Shown: positions 1 to 12,067, counted from the stretch's first letter. The stretch is DNA of 64,000 nucleotides from Myxocyprinus asiaticus (GCF_019703515.2 NC_059385.1:34984501-35048500), one strand, 5' to 3'. The notes: a model not told the origin generated them from the sequence alone. A program made the numbers and translations.

Positions 1-664
1 TTAAGTACCCGGATGATGCACTTTTTCAACCGAGTGTGGAATGTTGGACACTTCATGCACTCAGTGCACACGGCTTGCCTTACATAGCAGAAGGGGCGGA
101 GTTACCTGGCTGAACTGCTGGTCTGACAAAACAGTTGTAAATAATGAAGAATGTAGCAGCTAGCGAAACTTCAGTGGATACAGCACCTTACAAATGTGAG
201 TTGAATGCTTTTCCATCACCCCAAGCTGTGTGAATATGTATGTTGTTTAAGATACAAGTGTTGAACTGATGTTGGCTAACCTGCTAAAGCTATCACCTGC
301 GCTTGAAACATCACTTCAGTCAGCTGTTAAATGGCGAATGCTTCCGTGTAATAAAAAAACGTTAAGTGTTCCATTTGGGATGATGCTACACTTTGAAAAT
401 TCATACACTACATGGCTGAGAGCATAGTATATTTTAAAAGTGCATAGTATATAGCTGTGTCCCAAACAACACATTAAAGTCTTTTTGGCAGAACTATGGT
501 TGCCATGGTTCATGTTTTTAGGTGTTACAAAATATGATGCTTTCAAGTTCAAACTAGATGACCCTCAAGAGTGTGCAAGTTCGTGTGCTTGTTAATTTTA
601 ATTGCAGTTATCATGTTTTTTGAATCTGTGAAAGATTAATGATTTCTGTAAGAGTCTGTCTAAA
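1..664. other. Unassigned AT-rich non-coding DNA
   Basis: I see no convincing coding exon, RNA gene or repeat family here. Short open frames lack codon structure and splice context. Confidence 0.5.
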
Positions 665-672
665 TCAGAAAC

Positions 673-906
673 TAGGCATGTCAATTTTCAGACATTTTCA
701 TAATTGGTTGTCGTGGAAATTAACGATCAATTAATCGATTAATCATTAACGTTAATATCGCAAAACAGACGTGGATGACTCCAAATAATATGTGCATGTA
801 GCCTACTGTTTAAATATAATTTAAATTAATACACTTAATAAATGCAAGTATTGGCATTTTCCTCTTAAAATATTAATCGATTTTTGGTTAACCATTAACA
901 TCCCTA
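673..906. mobile_element. hAT-type MITE with perfect 8-bp target duplication
   Basis: A 234-bp element bounded by imperfect terminal inverted repeats: TAGGCATGTCAA on the left, and TAGGGATGTTAA on the opposite strand at the right. The same 8 bases, TCAGAAAC, flank it at 665-672 and 907-914. An 8-bp duplication with TAGGG-like termini is the signature of hAT transposons. The interior is AT-rich (AATCGATTAATC-like) and has no reading frame, so it must have moved using a transposase made elsewhere. The unmutated duplication argues for a fairly recent insertion or a slowly mutating site. Confidence 0.8.
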
Positions 907-914
907 TCAGAAAC

Positions 915-3900
915 ATTTTAGTACATTTTTGAATATAGCAAATACAGCTTGTTACACAATTCTGTAAGTATGGGTCCCAGGTAAACACAAAGTGTCATAT
1001 TTGGGTCCTGGGCTGAGAAAGTTTAAGAACCCCTGATCTGGGGTGCCAACTCCACTGAGGTGCAAACTTTGTACACTTATCTTGTTGTTAGTTAAATTTT
1101 GACAGGAAAGAGCAAAGGTGTAATTTTTTTTGAGGATGATGAAGATAATTATCCATTTCTTCTTCCCTGAAGTAACAGCATGAAAATTATGCACTTATTT
1201 GGGGATTTTATGCTATTTTGAAAAATTTCTGAATTTTACCATTAATTTGCATATGTAAATAAGCAATTTTATGAAACATTAGTACAGTAAAAATCTTCTA
1301 TAAGTTGAAACATTAAGAAAATGAGAATGTGACATATATTGGAGGCAGATTGTTGCCATCTGGTTAACAAACTAAAAATAGCATGACTTGGTTCAAATCA
1401 TGTCGTGACAATAATAGCCAGTAGATGGCTACAGGGTCTCCTGAACAGTAAAGCGTTTCGCCATGGTGCTGCTACAGTATGAACTGTGAGCAAGGCTAGA
1501 CGAGGCCAAATTTATAACTTAGAAAGTGAGAAAATGTCTTTTTCCATAACAGAAAAATTCATTATTTTGTCTGGAAGGTGAGGCACCTGTACACTTTCCC
1601 ACATAGGAAAAGGTATTCTTTCGTATATTAGGGCGATTCAGAATTTGTTCTTTGTTCTCTGTGTGTGTTCTGCGTTCTCCGTTCTGGCTGTGTTAGTGTA
1701 ACCCATTTATTTCTGTGTGTGTTATGTTGTCTGTTCTGACTCCTGGCTGATTTATTCTCACCCATTTATTTCTGTGTTTGTGTGTGTGTTCTGCATTGTG
1801 GGCGTATTATTTTCTCACTTCCTCATTTCTCAGTTTGTGTGTTTAGCATTGTGACTGATTAGTTTTATTTGACAAATAAAAAAATAATTGCTCTGTGTTT
1901 TAATCTCACCAGTTCATTTTTGTGTGCGAGTGTGTGTGTATGTTTTATAGTCTAGCCCCCCTGGAGATGTAAGTGAGATTGCTTTAAAATTTCAGATCAC
2001 CCCCTCCCAACCCTCCCCCAGTTTTATGTTTCGAACCTCAAGGTGTCAAGAAAGCTGTCACAAATTGTGACTTCTGATCTCCACGTGAAGGATTTAATTT
2101 CAGAGTATTATTACTCCTGCTTAGCAACTTATACAACAAAAATTTTACCAACAGCTCATGGCCAACAAACTTTTTACATTTCACTTCTTCAACCTTGCTG
2201 GAAATGTATTGTGCAAGGACAAATCAAGTCTGTTTTCAGACCAACAGCAAATTGGAGTAAACAATCTGGCCATGCACTACGCACATAATTCTGGTATTGC
2301 ACATACCTTTTTTATTCTTTTAGTCATTTACAAGTTGCTTTCATCAGCTAAAGACACTTTTAATATGACTTACAAACAAGGAATGCCACAAAATAAGCAA
2401 TTCATCCAGAGGAGACCGTAACATGAGAAATGCCATAATACAAAGTACTCTGAAAAGTATGCACCAAGACAGAGATTAGACTACTATAAGAAAGCTACAT
2501 TTACTTCTTAAAATCTTCTTTGAATTATGGCAACCGTAATAATTCACCTTGACTTCACTGAATGCCATTTTAAGAAGCAAAGTGTCACATTTCACACTCA
2601 AACGCCACTGACTCACTGCCCAAGTTTGGGTGCCACATAAGAACGTACACCCTCGTTGTTTTTTTTAGCCTGCCTTCTCTCTCTTTGTGTCAAGAACGTC
2701 TTATCTAAACCAATGCAGGCCGTTAATCATTATGACAAATGGTCTCTGATCTTAACGTGGAACTGTAGAACAGTATTTAAACCTCAAGCAATTGCTTCGC
2801 TGCATCAAAGGCCTGTGATTTTTTTTTTTCTCTAGAGGTTGTATCTTATCCAGCATCGGACTGGCCATTTATGGTTAACGAGTAGACCAGTGGTTCACAA
2901 TTTTTTTTGGGTGAATGCCTCCCTACTTTCATTCCCTTACCCCAAAGGGATTTCTGCCTAATGTACAGTTAGTGTTACTATAGTAAATTCAAGGTTGGTG
3001 ATTTAGAATTCAGTGTCAAATTCAAATGGTTTCCGTTTCTCACACCTTGCTTCTCACTGATTCTCACAAAGCTGCAAGTTTAAGAGCTCGAGCTTTAAGA
3101 TCTTTGTGCTCGTGCTGCTCTGTCCATTGAGCCGTATCTATCTCATATCCATTGTGCCTCCGCCTGTGTATTTGACGCTGCTAAACCAGATACTTCAGAT
3201 GCGTCACTAGACTTCAAAATCAGATGAACCGCGGTACAAATGCGTACCAACCCGTTTAATAGAAAACCAACTGATATACACCAAGTCTAGATAAACGTTT
3301 TAATGCAAAGAGGAACTTGACGATAGATTTGATTATGACTGATAAACGCCCCCCATTTGTAACCCAACCCCCCCCTCCCCACTAATTTGCTCTCAGCACC
3401 CCCTGAGAATTTGATACGTTGGTAAAGAACATCTGGCTTTCAATGTGTTATTTAAGTTCATTTATCATGGGTTGCAAACTCTTCATTAGGCAACTATTCT
3501 TTATTTAAGGCTATTCTATTCGTTAGGCTATTGATATTGGACGTTCCATTCATAATGTTTCCCCCTTTTACCCGGTATAAAATTTCACACAGGTGTTGTC
3601 CCTTGTACAGAGTAAAACCGGTAACACCATACACCGTGGCAACCCTATTATGCATAATAACAGGAACATTGCTTACAGCAGAGGATCTGATGTCTGACAG
3701 TGAACAAGCAGCAGTTTGATGGCTGCAGCAGCAGTGCATTAAAGGACTAAATTCCAGAGATGAAACTTCTTGCTGGAGAGAAAACCTGCTATTGTGGAGC
3801 TCGGCACAAATAAAGCTCCATACAGTATATATCTACCATTGTATTAGCATATCAAGCTAAATAATGATATAATAATTTAAGCTAATTGTTTAATTAAACT

Positions 3901-3940
3901 TAAAATATATTTTTCATGAGGGAGACTATTTTAAAATCTA
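915..3940. other. Unassigned AT-rich region
   Basis: About 3 kb without a gene I can support. Open frames near 2043-2421 overlap each other, are rich in infrequent residues and resemble no family. C-rich runs occur near 1990-2020 and 3350-3390. TG-rich stretches near 1660-1940 look like decayed simple repeats. Confidence 0.4.
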
Positions 3941-3962
3941 TTTTTTTCCTCCACCCCTACAG

Positions 3963-4173
3963 GAAACTCCAGTTGCACTCCAGGCGCAACCAGCAGTTAT
4001 TTCACAACTTTAAGCCTCGATTGCAAAAAATATCTGCCGAGCAATTAAGCAATTCAGTCCACATAACTGACAACTGTAATAATACGCATCTCTTTCTGAT
4101 TTCTAAACGAAAGGCTTTGGAAATTCTACAAGAAGCTCCTGGACCTTTTAAATATGTGTTTGTTGCAGCCTAG
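3963..4173 (+). CDS. Possible terminal coding exon, function unknown
   Basis: A pyrimidine-rich tract (T7CCTCCACCCCTAC) ends in AG at 3961-3962, a strong splice acceptor shape. An open frame of 69 codons follows, closing with TAG at 4171-4173. The peptide is basic in its first part (RRN, KPRLQK), has a Cys-Asn-Asn-Thr patch and ends in a hydrophobic PGPFKYVFVAA. Codon choice looks more gene-like than the surrounding AT-rich DNA. I do not recognise the family. No donor lies inside, so it would be a last exon. A palindromic MITE begins about 28 bp after the stop, so any 3' UTR would run through it. A chance frame remains possible. Confidence 0.3.
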
Positions 4174-4200
4174 TACACATTACATGACAGGGATCGACAT

Positions 4201-4690
4201 TAAAGGAGTATTCTGGGTTCAATACAAGTTAAGCTCAAATCGACAGCATTTGTGGCATAATGTTCATTATTACCACAAATTTTTCTTTTTACTTGCCCCT
4301 CCTTTTCTTAAAAAAAAAAAAAAAGCAAAAATCTGGGTTATAGTGATGCACTTACAATGGAAGTGAATGGGGCCAATCCGTAAACATTAAAATACTCAGT
4401 GTTTCAAAAGTCTAGCTAGAAGACATAAACAATATGCATGTTAACATAATTTTAGTGTGATAAATCACTTACATTTTCTCTGTAAAGTTAGCCAATTTTA
4501 CAAATTCGTTGCCATACAATCTAAATATTGGCCACATTCAATTCCATTGTTGTGCCTTACTGTAACCTCCATTTTTGCTTTTTTTTTTAAAGAAAAAGGA
4601 GGGACGAGTATAAATTATTTTTTGTGGTAATCAACATTATGCCATAAATGCTGTCAACTGATCTTAATTTGTATTGAACCTGGAAAATAA
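4201..4690. mobile_element. Palindromic (foldback) MITE
   Basis: The left arm (from GGTTCAATACAAGTTAAG near 4217) and the right arm (ending near 4682) are reverse complements with scattered mismatches. Both arms carry the block GACAGCATTTRTGGCATAATG, reading inwards from each end. A central stretch of unique sequence separates the arms. There is no reading frame, so this is a non-autonomous DNA transposon of a type that is abundant in cyprinid genomes. The superfamily cannot be fixed because I could not define a clean target duplication. Confidence 0.65.
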
Positions 4691-4700
4691 TTATAAGCCC

Positions 4701-5578
4701 TGTGATTTGCTTGTTCTACGGACAAGTAAATTGGTCATTCACTTATCCAAATAAAAAAAGTTACTTGTCTGGAGAGAGAGAAGTATTGGTTACATGCTCA
4801 AGTAGTAACATTTCAAAATTTCTGTTGTATGTTTTCTAAAATTAAGACAGATGCCCAACCTAATCAACTCGATTCTCTGTGATAGCATATATAAACTGCT
4901 GGTTAGGGGAGGAGGCTATTGTCAAATGGTAGTTATGTTACGCACGGTAGTCAAATAAAGAAAAGCCTCCATCGCCATCATTTACAGCAGGGGTGCTCAC
5001 ACTTCTATGGAATGAGATCTACTTTTTCATCATGTTATTGCAGCAAGATCCAGCATGCACAATAGACTATATACATTGTAACAAACCCAAAATTTCAGTA
5101 GTCAGAAGTGAAATTTGATGATTTTTGATACCAGCTTCAATACCAAAACAAAAAATAAACTAATTTGTTAATTATGTAAGAATTGTTTAAGATCATAGTA
5201 ATTATTCAAGGAGTAGTAAACAGTCAGTAATAAAACCAAAAACAGCAATAAATAGAAAAAAATAAAAATACAGCAGTATTTAAACAGCAGTAGCCTATTA
5301 AGTATTCAAGCAAACAATACATTCAAAATGAACTCAACATAAAACTACTACTGGTCTTCACTGTATGATTATAATTATTACACTATAATTAGTTTTATGT
5401 TAGCTACTAAAGTTATACAGCCAAGACCAGTGAGTGGTTCTCGTTCGATTAAAATTAACACCACACTAGACAGCTGCAGGTCGATTAGGTCTATTAGGTC
5501 ACAAGTCCTACATTTTGATACACTTTAGACATAATATTTACATGAACACCTCACCAAGATGGAATTTTGAAATGTATT
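4701..5578. other. Unassigned AT-rich DNA with possible transposon scraps
   Basis: No gene is visible. A stretch beginning CAGGGGTGCTCACAC near 4988 resembles the end of a non-autonomous DNA transposon, but no partner end was found. Confidence 0.35.
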
Positions 5579-5898
5579 TACAGTGGTGGCCAAAAATATT
5601 GGCACCCTAGGTAAATATGAGCAAAGAGGGCTGTGAAATTTTTTTTTTGATCTTTCATTAAAACATTTTTTACAAAAATCTAACCTTTAATTGAAGTAAA
5701 ATTTCCCCTCTTTCAATTATATCTCATTATTAAAAAATATTTTTTTTCAAACACGTTGGCCACTATTACTGACACCCCTAAAAATTCTTATGAGTAAAAT
5801 ATATCTGAAGTATATTCCCATTCATATTTTAAATTTTTTTAGCGCACCTGGGTAACAAGGACCATGAAATTGTTCAGCCATGACTTAAATAATGGAAT

Positions 5899-7082
5899 AA
5901 AAAAACTCAGCAAAAAAAAGAAACGTCCCTTTTTCAGGACACTGTATTTTAAAGATAATTTTGTAAAAATCCAAATAACTTTACAGATCTTTATTGTAAA
6001 GGGTTTAAACAATGTTTTCCATGCTTGTTCAATGAACCATAAATAATTAATGAACATGCAGCTGTGGAACAGTCTTTAAGACACTAACAGCTTACAGACA
6101 GTAGGCAATTAAGGTCACAGTTATAAACACTTAGGACACTAAAGACACCTTTCTACTGACTTTGAAAAACACCAAAAGAAAGATGCCCAGGGTCCCTGTG
6201 TGAAAGTGCCTTAGGCATGCTGCATGGAGGCATAAGGACTGCAGATGTGACCAGGGCAATAAATTGCAATGTCCGTACTGTGAGACGCCTAAGACAGCAC
6301 TACAGGGAGACAGGAAGGACAGCTGATCATCCTTGCAGTGGCAGACCACGTGTAACAACACCTTTACAGGATCGGTACATCCGAATATCACACCTGCGGG
6401 ACAGGTACAGGATGGCAACAACAACTGCCCGAGTTACACCAGGAACACACAATCCCTCCATCAGTGCTCAGACTGTCCACAATAGGCTGAGAGAGGCTGA
6501 GACAAGACTGGCAAAAAGTGCTCTTCACTGACGAGTCGCGGTTTTGTCTCACCAGGGGTGATGGTCAGACTCGCGTTTATCATCGAAGGAATGAGCATTA
6601 CACCGAGGCCTGTACTCTGGAGCGGGATCGATTTGGAGGTGGAGGGTCTGTCATGGTCTGGGGCAGTGTGTCACAGCATCATCAGACTGAGCTTGTTGTC
6701 ATTGCAGGAAATCTCAATGCTGTGTGTTACAGGGAAGACATCCTCCTCCCTCATGTGGTACCCTTCCTGCAGGCCCATCCTGACATGACCCTCCAGCATG
6801 ACAATGCCACCAGCCATACTGGTCGTTCTGTGCGTGACTTCCTGCAAGACAGGAATGTCAGTGTTCTGTCATGGCCAGCGAAGAGCCTGGATCTCAATCC
6901 CATTGAGCGCGTCTGAGACCGGTTGAATCAGAGGGTGAGGGCTAGGGCCATTCCCCCCAGAAATATCTGGGAACTTGCAAATGCCTTGGTGGAAGAATGG
7001 GGTAACATCTCACAGCAAGAACTGGCAAATCTGGTGCAGTCCATGAGGAGGAGATGCACTGCAGTACTTAATGCAGCTGGTT

Positions 7083-7084
<2 letters not shown>
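5899..7084 (+). mobile_element. Inner Tc1/mariner-type transposon (3' truncated)
   Basis: This is a second, different Tc1 family. Its left end lies near 5906 (CTCAGCAAAAAAAAGAAACG), followed by about 280 bp of leader and a transposase frame. The right terminal repeat is absent: the element stops shortly after the C-terminal AVLNAAG coding block and runs into a long A tract. It sits inside the leader of the outer Tc1 element, so it is the younger of the two. Confidence 0.7.
6183..7084 (+). pseudogene. Tc1 transposase, inner element (disrupted)
   Basis: The product would be a DDE transposase that cuts and pastes its own element at TA sites in the nucleus. The start is ATG at 6183, with a TGA seven codons later. 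Then come the N-terminal helix-turn-helix (TADVTRAINCNVRTVRRLR, 6235-6291) and the GRPRVTT linker. The catalytic domain has FTDESRF (first Asp, near 6525), LQHDNATSH (second Asp, near 6795) and SLDLNPIE (near 6890). About 100 bp expected between the linker and FTDESRF is missing and the frame shifts there, near 6505. A TGA at 6914-6916 replaces the Trp/Arg codon after PIERV. The C-terminal tail continues to about 7080. It is non-functional. Confidence 0.85.
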
Positions 7085-7135
<51 letters not shown>

Positions 7136-7148
7136 TAAAATATATATC
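7085..7148. repeat. A-tract followed by (TA)n
   Basis: About 36 consecutive A residues followed by AT-alternating sequence. The tract joins the truncated inner Tc1 to the resuming outer Tc1. It makes spurious Lys/Ile/Tyr-rich frames. Confidence 0.9.
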
Positions 7149-7149
7149 T

Positions 7150-7790
7150 CATACATCACCACAAGTTGTTTGGGAGGGTTTCAAGAAAAAAAGCCTCTGC
7201 TCTCATCCAACAACAAACTCAAGCATCTCCAGTTTGCCAGACACTACTGGATCTTCAAATGCGACCGGACATTATGGTCAGATGAAACAAAAAAAGAGCT
7301 TTTTGGCAGCAAACACTAGAGATGGGTTTGGCGCACACAGAGATGAAGTACCCAATGCCACGGTTAAATGTGGTGATGGATCTTTAATGTTGTGGGGCTG
7401 TTTTTCTGCCAGAGGTCCTAGACATCTTGTTTGGATACATGGCATCACGGACTCTATCAAATACCAACAGATAAAAAAAAAAAAAATCAAAACCTGACTG
7501 CCTCTGCCAGAAAGCTTACAATGGGCCCTTGTTTGATCTTTCAGCAGGACAATGATCCAAAACAAACATCAAAATCAACACAAAAATGGTTCACTGACCA
7601 CAAAATCAAGGTTCTCCCATGGCCATGCCAGTCCCATGACATGAACCCCATAGAAAATTTGTGGAGTGAACTGAAGAGGAGAGTCCACCAACATGGACCT
7701 CTGAATTTGAAGGATCTGTAGAGATTCCGTATGAAGGAATGGTCTCAGATCCCTTGCCAGGTGTTCTCAAACCTCTGTATTTGATTGTTT
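7150..7790 (+). pseudogene. Tc1 transposase, outer element (C-terminal part, disrupted)
   Basis: This is a decayed Tc1-like DDE transposase of a different family from the inner one. Recognisable blocks in order are: QFARHYWIFKCD...LWSDETKKELFG (first Asp, about 7230-7315), VPNATVKCGDGSLMLWGCFSARG (about 7350-7415), IFQQDNDPKQTSKSTQKWF (second Asp, 7537-7592) and MNPIENLWSELKRRV (7642-7686). Frames change at least twice, including at the A-run near 7471-7485, and a TAG follows LKDL at 7719-7721. The N-terminal DNA-binding part is not visible. It is non-functional. Confidence 0.8.
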
Positions 7791-10700
7791 AGGCGTGTAT
7801 CAGCATTAGCGTGAGCGATCTAGGAGCACACATGCATGTAAAGCATGGCGCGCACACACAAGCAGCTTGCCAGTCAAACAGCGTGCAGCTATTACTTGTC
7901 CCATCAAAAATCCACTTGTCCCGGACAAGAATTAAAGTCGAGCCCTGCATGACATGTCACCTTTGATGTTTCTAGTCTGCAACTAGAAGTTTCAGATCGC
8001 TCCGACTAGTTGCAGACCACAAAACAGATCTCAAACTTGTTTGGGAAACCTGTTTGAAATCGGCTTGAAATTTGCAGGGAGTCATCACCCTAATGGCCAC
8101 AAGTCATTTTCCATGTTGTTTGTTGACATCTCATGAATAAGCTTTTCCGCAGCTATTTACTTGATTTTGACAGAATGAACCCTTGGATCACAGCTTTATC
8201 TGAGGACAAGATCACAGTTCAGGCAGCCAGTCTGCATTTTTCCCGCATGCCGCTCTGTCTTGCGCATGGTCGAGCATTCAGCCTTTAAAAGTATATGGCG
8301 ATACACAAAGACTGTCCGCTTGCAGCTGTGATGACAACATTTTGTGCGCACACGATGTAATATTTCAACTTACATCTTCACAGACAATGAAGTGAATTAA
8401 CAGCTGAACTTGAACCAAGTTAATTGCAAGTCAGAATGTGTAACTTGTTTTGTGAATACGCTGTTTCCAAACATAAAAATGCACTACACTCAGTGCGACA
8501 GACTAAACACAGAAAATTAATAACAGTGTGCAAAGCATGAGGAATTCAGAATACAGTAAATTGAAAAGTAGTTAATACTTCAGTATATTAACTGTATGCT
8601 ATTATTTCAGGAGCTCAGGTTTTCACAAGGACATTAGTTTTTGTTGTAATTTTATATGCCTGAAACGTGTTTAATTAATAAACATTTATACATTTTTCAA
8701 ATGTTGGATTAAAGTTTGGTCTGTTACAGTTAAACAAAACATTTTACTTTCATTGACCTAAATGATATGCCATTTCATGCAGATTTAAGCTAAATAAAAT
8801 GTATGAATATGACATGACAAAATATCGACAAAATGTAATTAATATGCAGAGACAACTACAGGTAGTCCATTTGTAGGTTGATTCCCCTGAAACATGTAAA
8901 CACCGAGTATGTTTACATGGACACCAGAAAGAGGTTTACTGCGAGAAAGTGGCATTCCCGTTTACATGCACAGTATAAGTGGTGTATTCTTTAAAAATGA
9001 GTACTCAATTACTCGTAAATTTAAGTTAAAAATAACAAGTATGGCACGTACGCGAAATGTGTATTTTGTTTTTTTCACAAACATTACCAAGAACTGTTTC
9101 AAATAAGATAACTCTGACAAACAATGAAAAAAACGAAAAAAACGATTAAAAAATAAATAAATAAATAAATAAATAAAATTACATTTGCACTCACCAGGCC
9201 CTAACATTAAAAACAATACTGAAAGCATACCGGTATATCGTACATATATAAACATATTGCATTTTTATCATTTCATGTGTTATTATTCTGAAAAAAAAAA
9301 AAGTGGTGAAAGTTAGCTTTTTTATATAAAATGTGCTCTGTCGGTTTTCAGAGATTTCCCACACATATAAGATTCTGAGTTTCTCGCACCATTTGTTTTC
9401 CACCATAAAAGCAGATCCTCATCAGCTGGTTTGCGTGACTCCAACAAGAATAAAAAAAATAAAAGTATTACAAGTATTTCCACATTTGGCTTTGCTTTCC
9501 AAAGCACAGACATCATGATATCTTCTCTCATCCAACAACTCGATGACACACATTTCCATAGCTCCCCACAGTGGAATCAATTGTAACTGCGAGATGTGAT
9601 GAGAGATTCAAAGGGAAATTACAGTAAGGCAAATGCGGAAAGGAAAATCAATTTACAATATTCAAGTAGCGTTTTTAATATTCGACTATCTGGTGCAGAA
9701 TGATTATTTGATTAGTCGAGTATTCATGTCAGAAAACAGCCTTCTCCACAGCAATGTAATTTCCAATGACGCTTGTGTAAATAACAAACATGGCATCTGA
9801 GGAAGACTTCGCTATTTTATTCTCTGTTGTTTTTGTTTTATTTCCAGATATTCAAGAGTTGTTGCTGTGTTTGTTTCCTTAACTTTCTATCATGACCTGC
9901 ATTGGAACTGCACTGCAATAGAGGGGATTCCCTCTTTCCTAAAACTCTGGGATTCCCCAAAAGTACTTGAGCACATAAACGCAAAAGTGAGGGACAGTCG
10001 ATATTTTACACTGGTGTGTATAAATGGGTATAGTTTATAGTGTATGTGCTTTTCCTACTGTACTTCCAGAAGTGTTGACTTGTTGCTGGGCTCCATCAAA
10101 TTACGTTTGTTATTCAGTCTGTTCAAGCACATGCATACTCCTCAAAAATCTGTAAGAGCACTGCTTATGCGTTTACATGGCCACATAATACACATTCTAC
10201 GGGTGTATTCTTATTCTTCCTTAAGTGCACGTAAACATTGTCACTGTGTCTCTGTGTTTGGTGTGGTACCCATTTGAAAACAGGCATTTCTGAAATACTA
10301 TTTGGTGCCGCTAATGGTGCAGCAATTACACACTTCATCTTTAACATGGACAAAAACAGTCCAGGGAACATTGAAAGGAGCTGCTCTGATCTTTCAACAA
10401 AAATGGTTCCGGTATACGAGTTGTCATAATAGTATACTCAAGCAAAGGAACATCTGCTTCTAGTTTCAACAGCACCATTTCAACCTGTAATGTTCACAAA
10501 ACATGCATGAAACCACCAAGACTGTAGCTCCAGTTCTCACCTGAGGGGAAACAGTAGTAAATGAATAAGCTCGCTGACGTAAAACAAGGTGTTTGGGATC
10601 ACAGACTCTGAATCTCTGTGTGACTTTAGAAACATGCAACACAACAAAACTGTAAAAATAACATGACGTATGACACTTTTGATCTATATGGGTCACAATA

Positions 10701-11642
10701 TCAATCTCAAAACGAATTCACATGAGTACAGTGTGCAACATATGTGAACCAGGTTTACAAACAAGCAACTCCATTGCAGGAATTCCACCTGCGTGATCAC
10801 AGGAGATTCAAGTAACTTTCAACAGTCGATTACCCTGGGAAACAGAGCTCACAATGGCATGCAGATCTTCTACCATTGGTTTTTTTAGCTTTCAGCATCC
10901 ATTCAACTCTCATTATCTTTACAGTCTCAAAGTCTGCAGCTCAGGTTGCATCAAATCCTGCACTAGCAGTCTTCCTTCTAAATAAAAAGCTGTCATTCAA
11001 CCTGCAGACACTGAACTTCCACCACATGATCATATTTACACAGCTTTAGGAGTGCAGTCTTTTAAGAAGAACTTGTGTTTTCCTTTTCTCACCAGCAATT
11101 CAAATATGAACTGGACTAAATAGTATTATTTAGTATTCAGTACTAACAATGAGTAAACAATAGATATAACTAGACAAAAACACGTCAGTGTTTATGCCAA
11201 AATGTACAATGTGTGTCACCACCAGAGCAGAAACAATCTTCATGCCATATTCACAACAAATAAGTCATGTTTACTTGTCAACTGGGCATGAACTTGCGCA
11301 AATGTCAAAAAACAACTTCTCGAAAAAGTTTGAGCTTCACAATGCCGCAGAAATCAATCCAAACTGTCGGTTTAAAGTATGCACTTTAAAAAGTTCTCAG
11401 TAGATGAGCAGAGAAATAAACAAATGTCAAGTCTTCCGGGGGGGTTAAAAACACCTGAAAGGATTTGTGTGAAAGATCAAATATAAATAAGATATAAGCG
11501 AGAAACATCAAGCATATTACATGAAAACACAGAGGGAGCGCTATCAGAGATGTTTAAACGGCTAATCTTCAATCTGTCGCGTTTGTTAAGTTCCTCCTAC
11601 AGCATAATAAACACAAGCGAAGAGTTTCGGAGTTATTTTTAC
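7791..11642. other. Unassigned region with transposon-like scraps; downstream intron side of the 11643-12067 exon
   Basis: No exon could be supported. If the minus-strand exon at 12067-11643 is real, this is its first intron. Blocks rich in GTTTACATG and its complement occur near 8895-8960 and 10165-10240, possibly the two ends of a decayed DNA transposon. A hAT-like patch (TTAGTCGAGTATTC) lies near 9710. Confidence 0.35.
9146..9177. repeat. (AAAT)n microsatellite
   Basis: About eight tandem copies of AAAT/AATA, directly visible. Confidence 0.9.
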
Positions 11643-12067
11643 CTGATGTGTGAAGTGTTCACGTCCGCTGCAACAGTTCCTCCATGTTCATTGCTCAGAC
11701 CCTCGCTGCTGCTCTTTAAAGAGCTTTTCATCCATTCCTGAGCACTGTTACACAGATTATTGCTGGTTTTGTCGCCGAGCGGCGGTTCGGTGAGGCTCTG
11801 CTGCAGTAATGCGCTCTGGACCAAGCCGGGACCGGACACCGTGAGGAAGTGCAGCGCCGCCGTCCCGCTCTCGCATTTATCCAGATCTACACTCCTCACC
11901 TTCCGCCTCCACTGCGAACTTTCCCCTGCATTTCTCCTCACTTTCCCGTTGCTGCTTAGAAGACCGGAGCCACTGGAGCTTCCCTGAGGTCCATTCCCGA
12001 CGTTTGTGCCGTTATTGGAGTCTATTAATCCGCTTAACGACGAGGTCCGGCTCCCCGCCGTCGCCAT
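11643..12067 (-). CDS. Candidate first coding exon of a host gene, product unknown
   Basis: Read on the minus strand, the frame opens with ATG at 12067-12065 in a strong context (AAAATGG). It runs 141 codons plus two bases and meets CAG|GTAAAA at 11643/11642, a canonical splice donor. The frame closes at a TAA formed by the donor itself, as expected if translation continues only after splicing. The peptide begins MATAGSRTSSLSGL, is rich in Ser/Gly/Asn, then has a basic WRRKVRSVDLDKCE segment and a Ser-rich tail; it looks intrinsically disordered. GC and CpG are clearly higher than around it. No transposon family matches by eye. I do not recognise the gene. Further exons should lie below 11642 or outside the window. 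Confidence 0.6.

Larger units (their letters stand above)
5581..7790 (+). mobile_element. Outer Tc1/mariner-type transposon (3' end missing)
   Basis: The left end begins CAGTGGTGGCCAAAA directly after a TA dinucleotide (5579-5580), as expected for Tc1 insertion. The element is then interrupted from about 5899 to 7148 by a second Tc1 element and an A/TA tract. It resumes with recognisable Tc1 transposase coding sequence from about 7150. Transposase similarity fades near 7790 and no matching right inverted repeat is seen, so the 3' end is truncated or too decayed to read. Confidence 0.6.

Noticed and set aside
2043..2421. Two overlapping plus-strand frames
   Set aside because: Composition is unlike protein-coding sequence and no family or splice signal is visible.
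7071..7497. Frames rich in Lys, Ile and Tyr at and after 7084
   Set aside because: They are translations of the A-tract and TA repeat plus out-of-frame Tc1 sequence.
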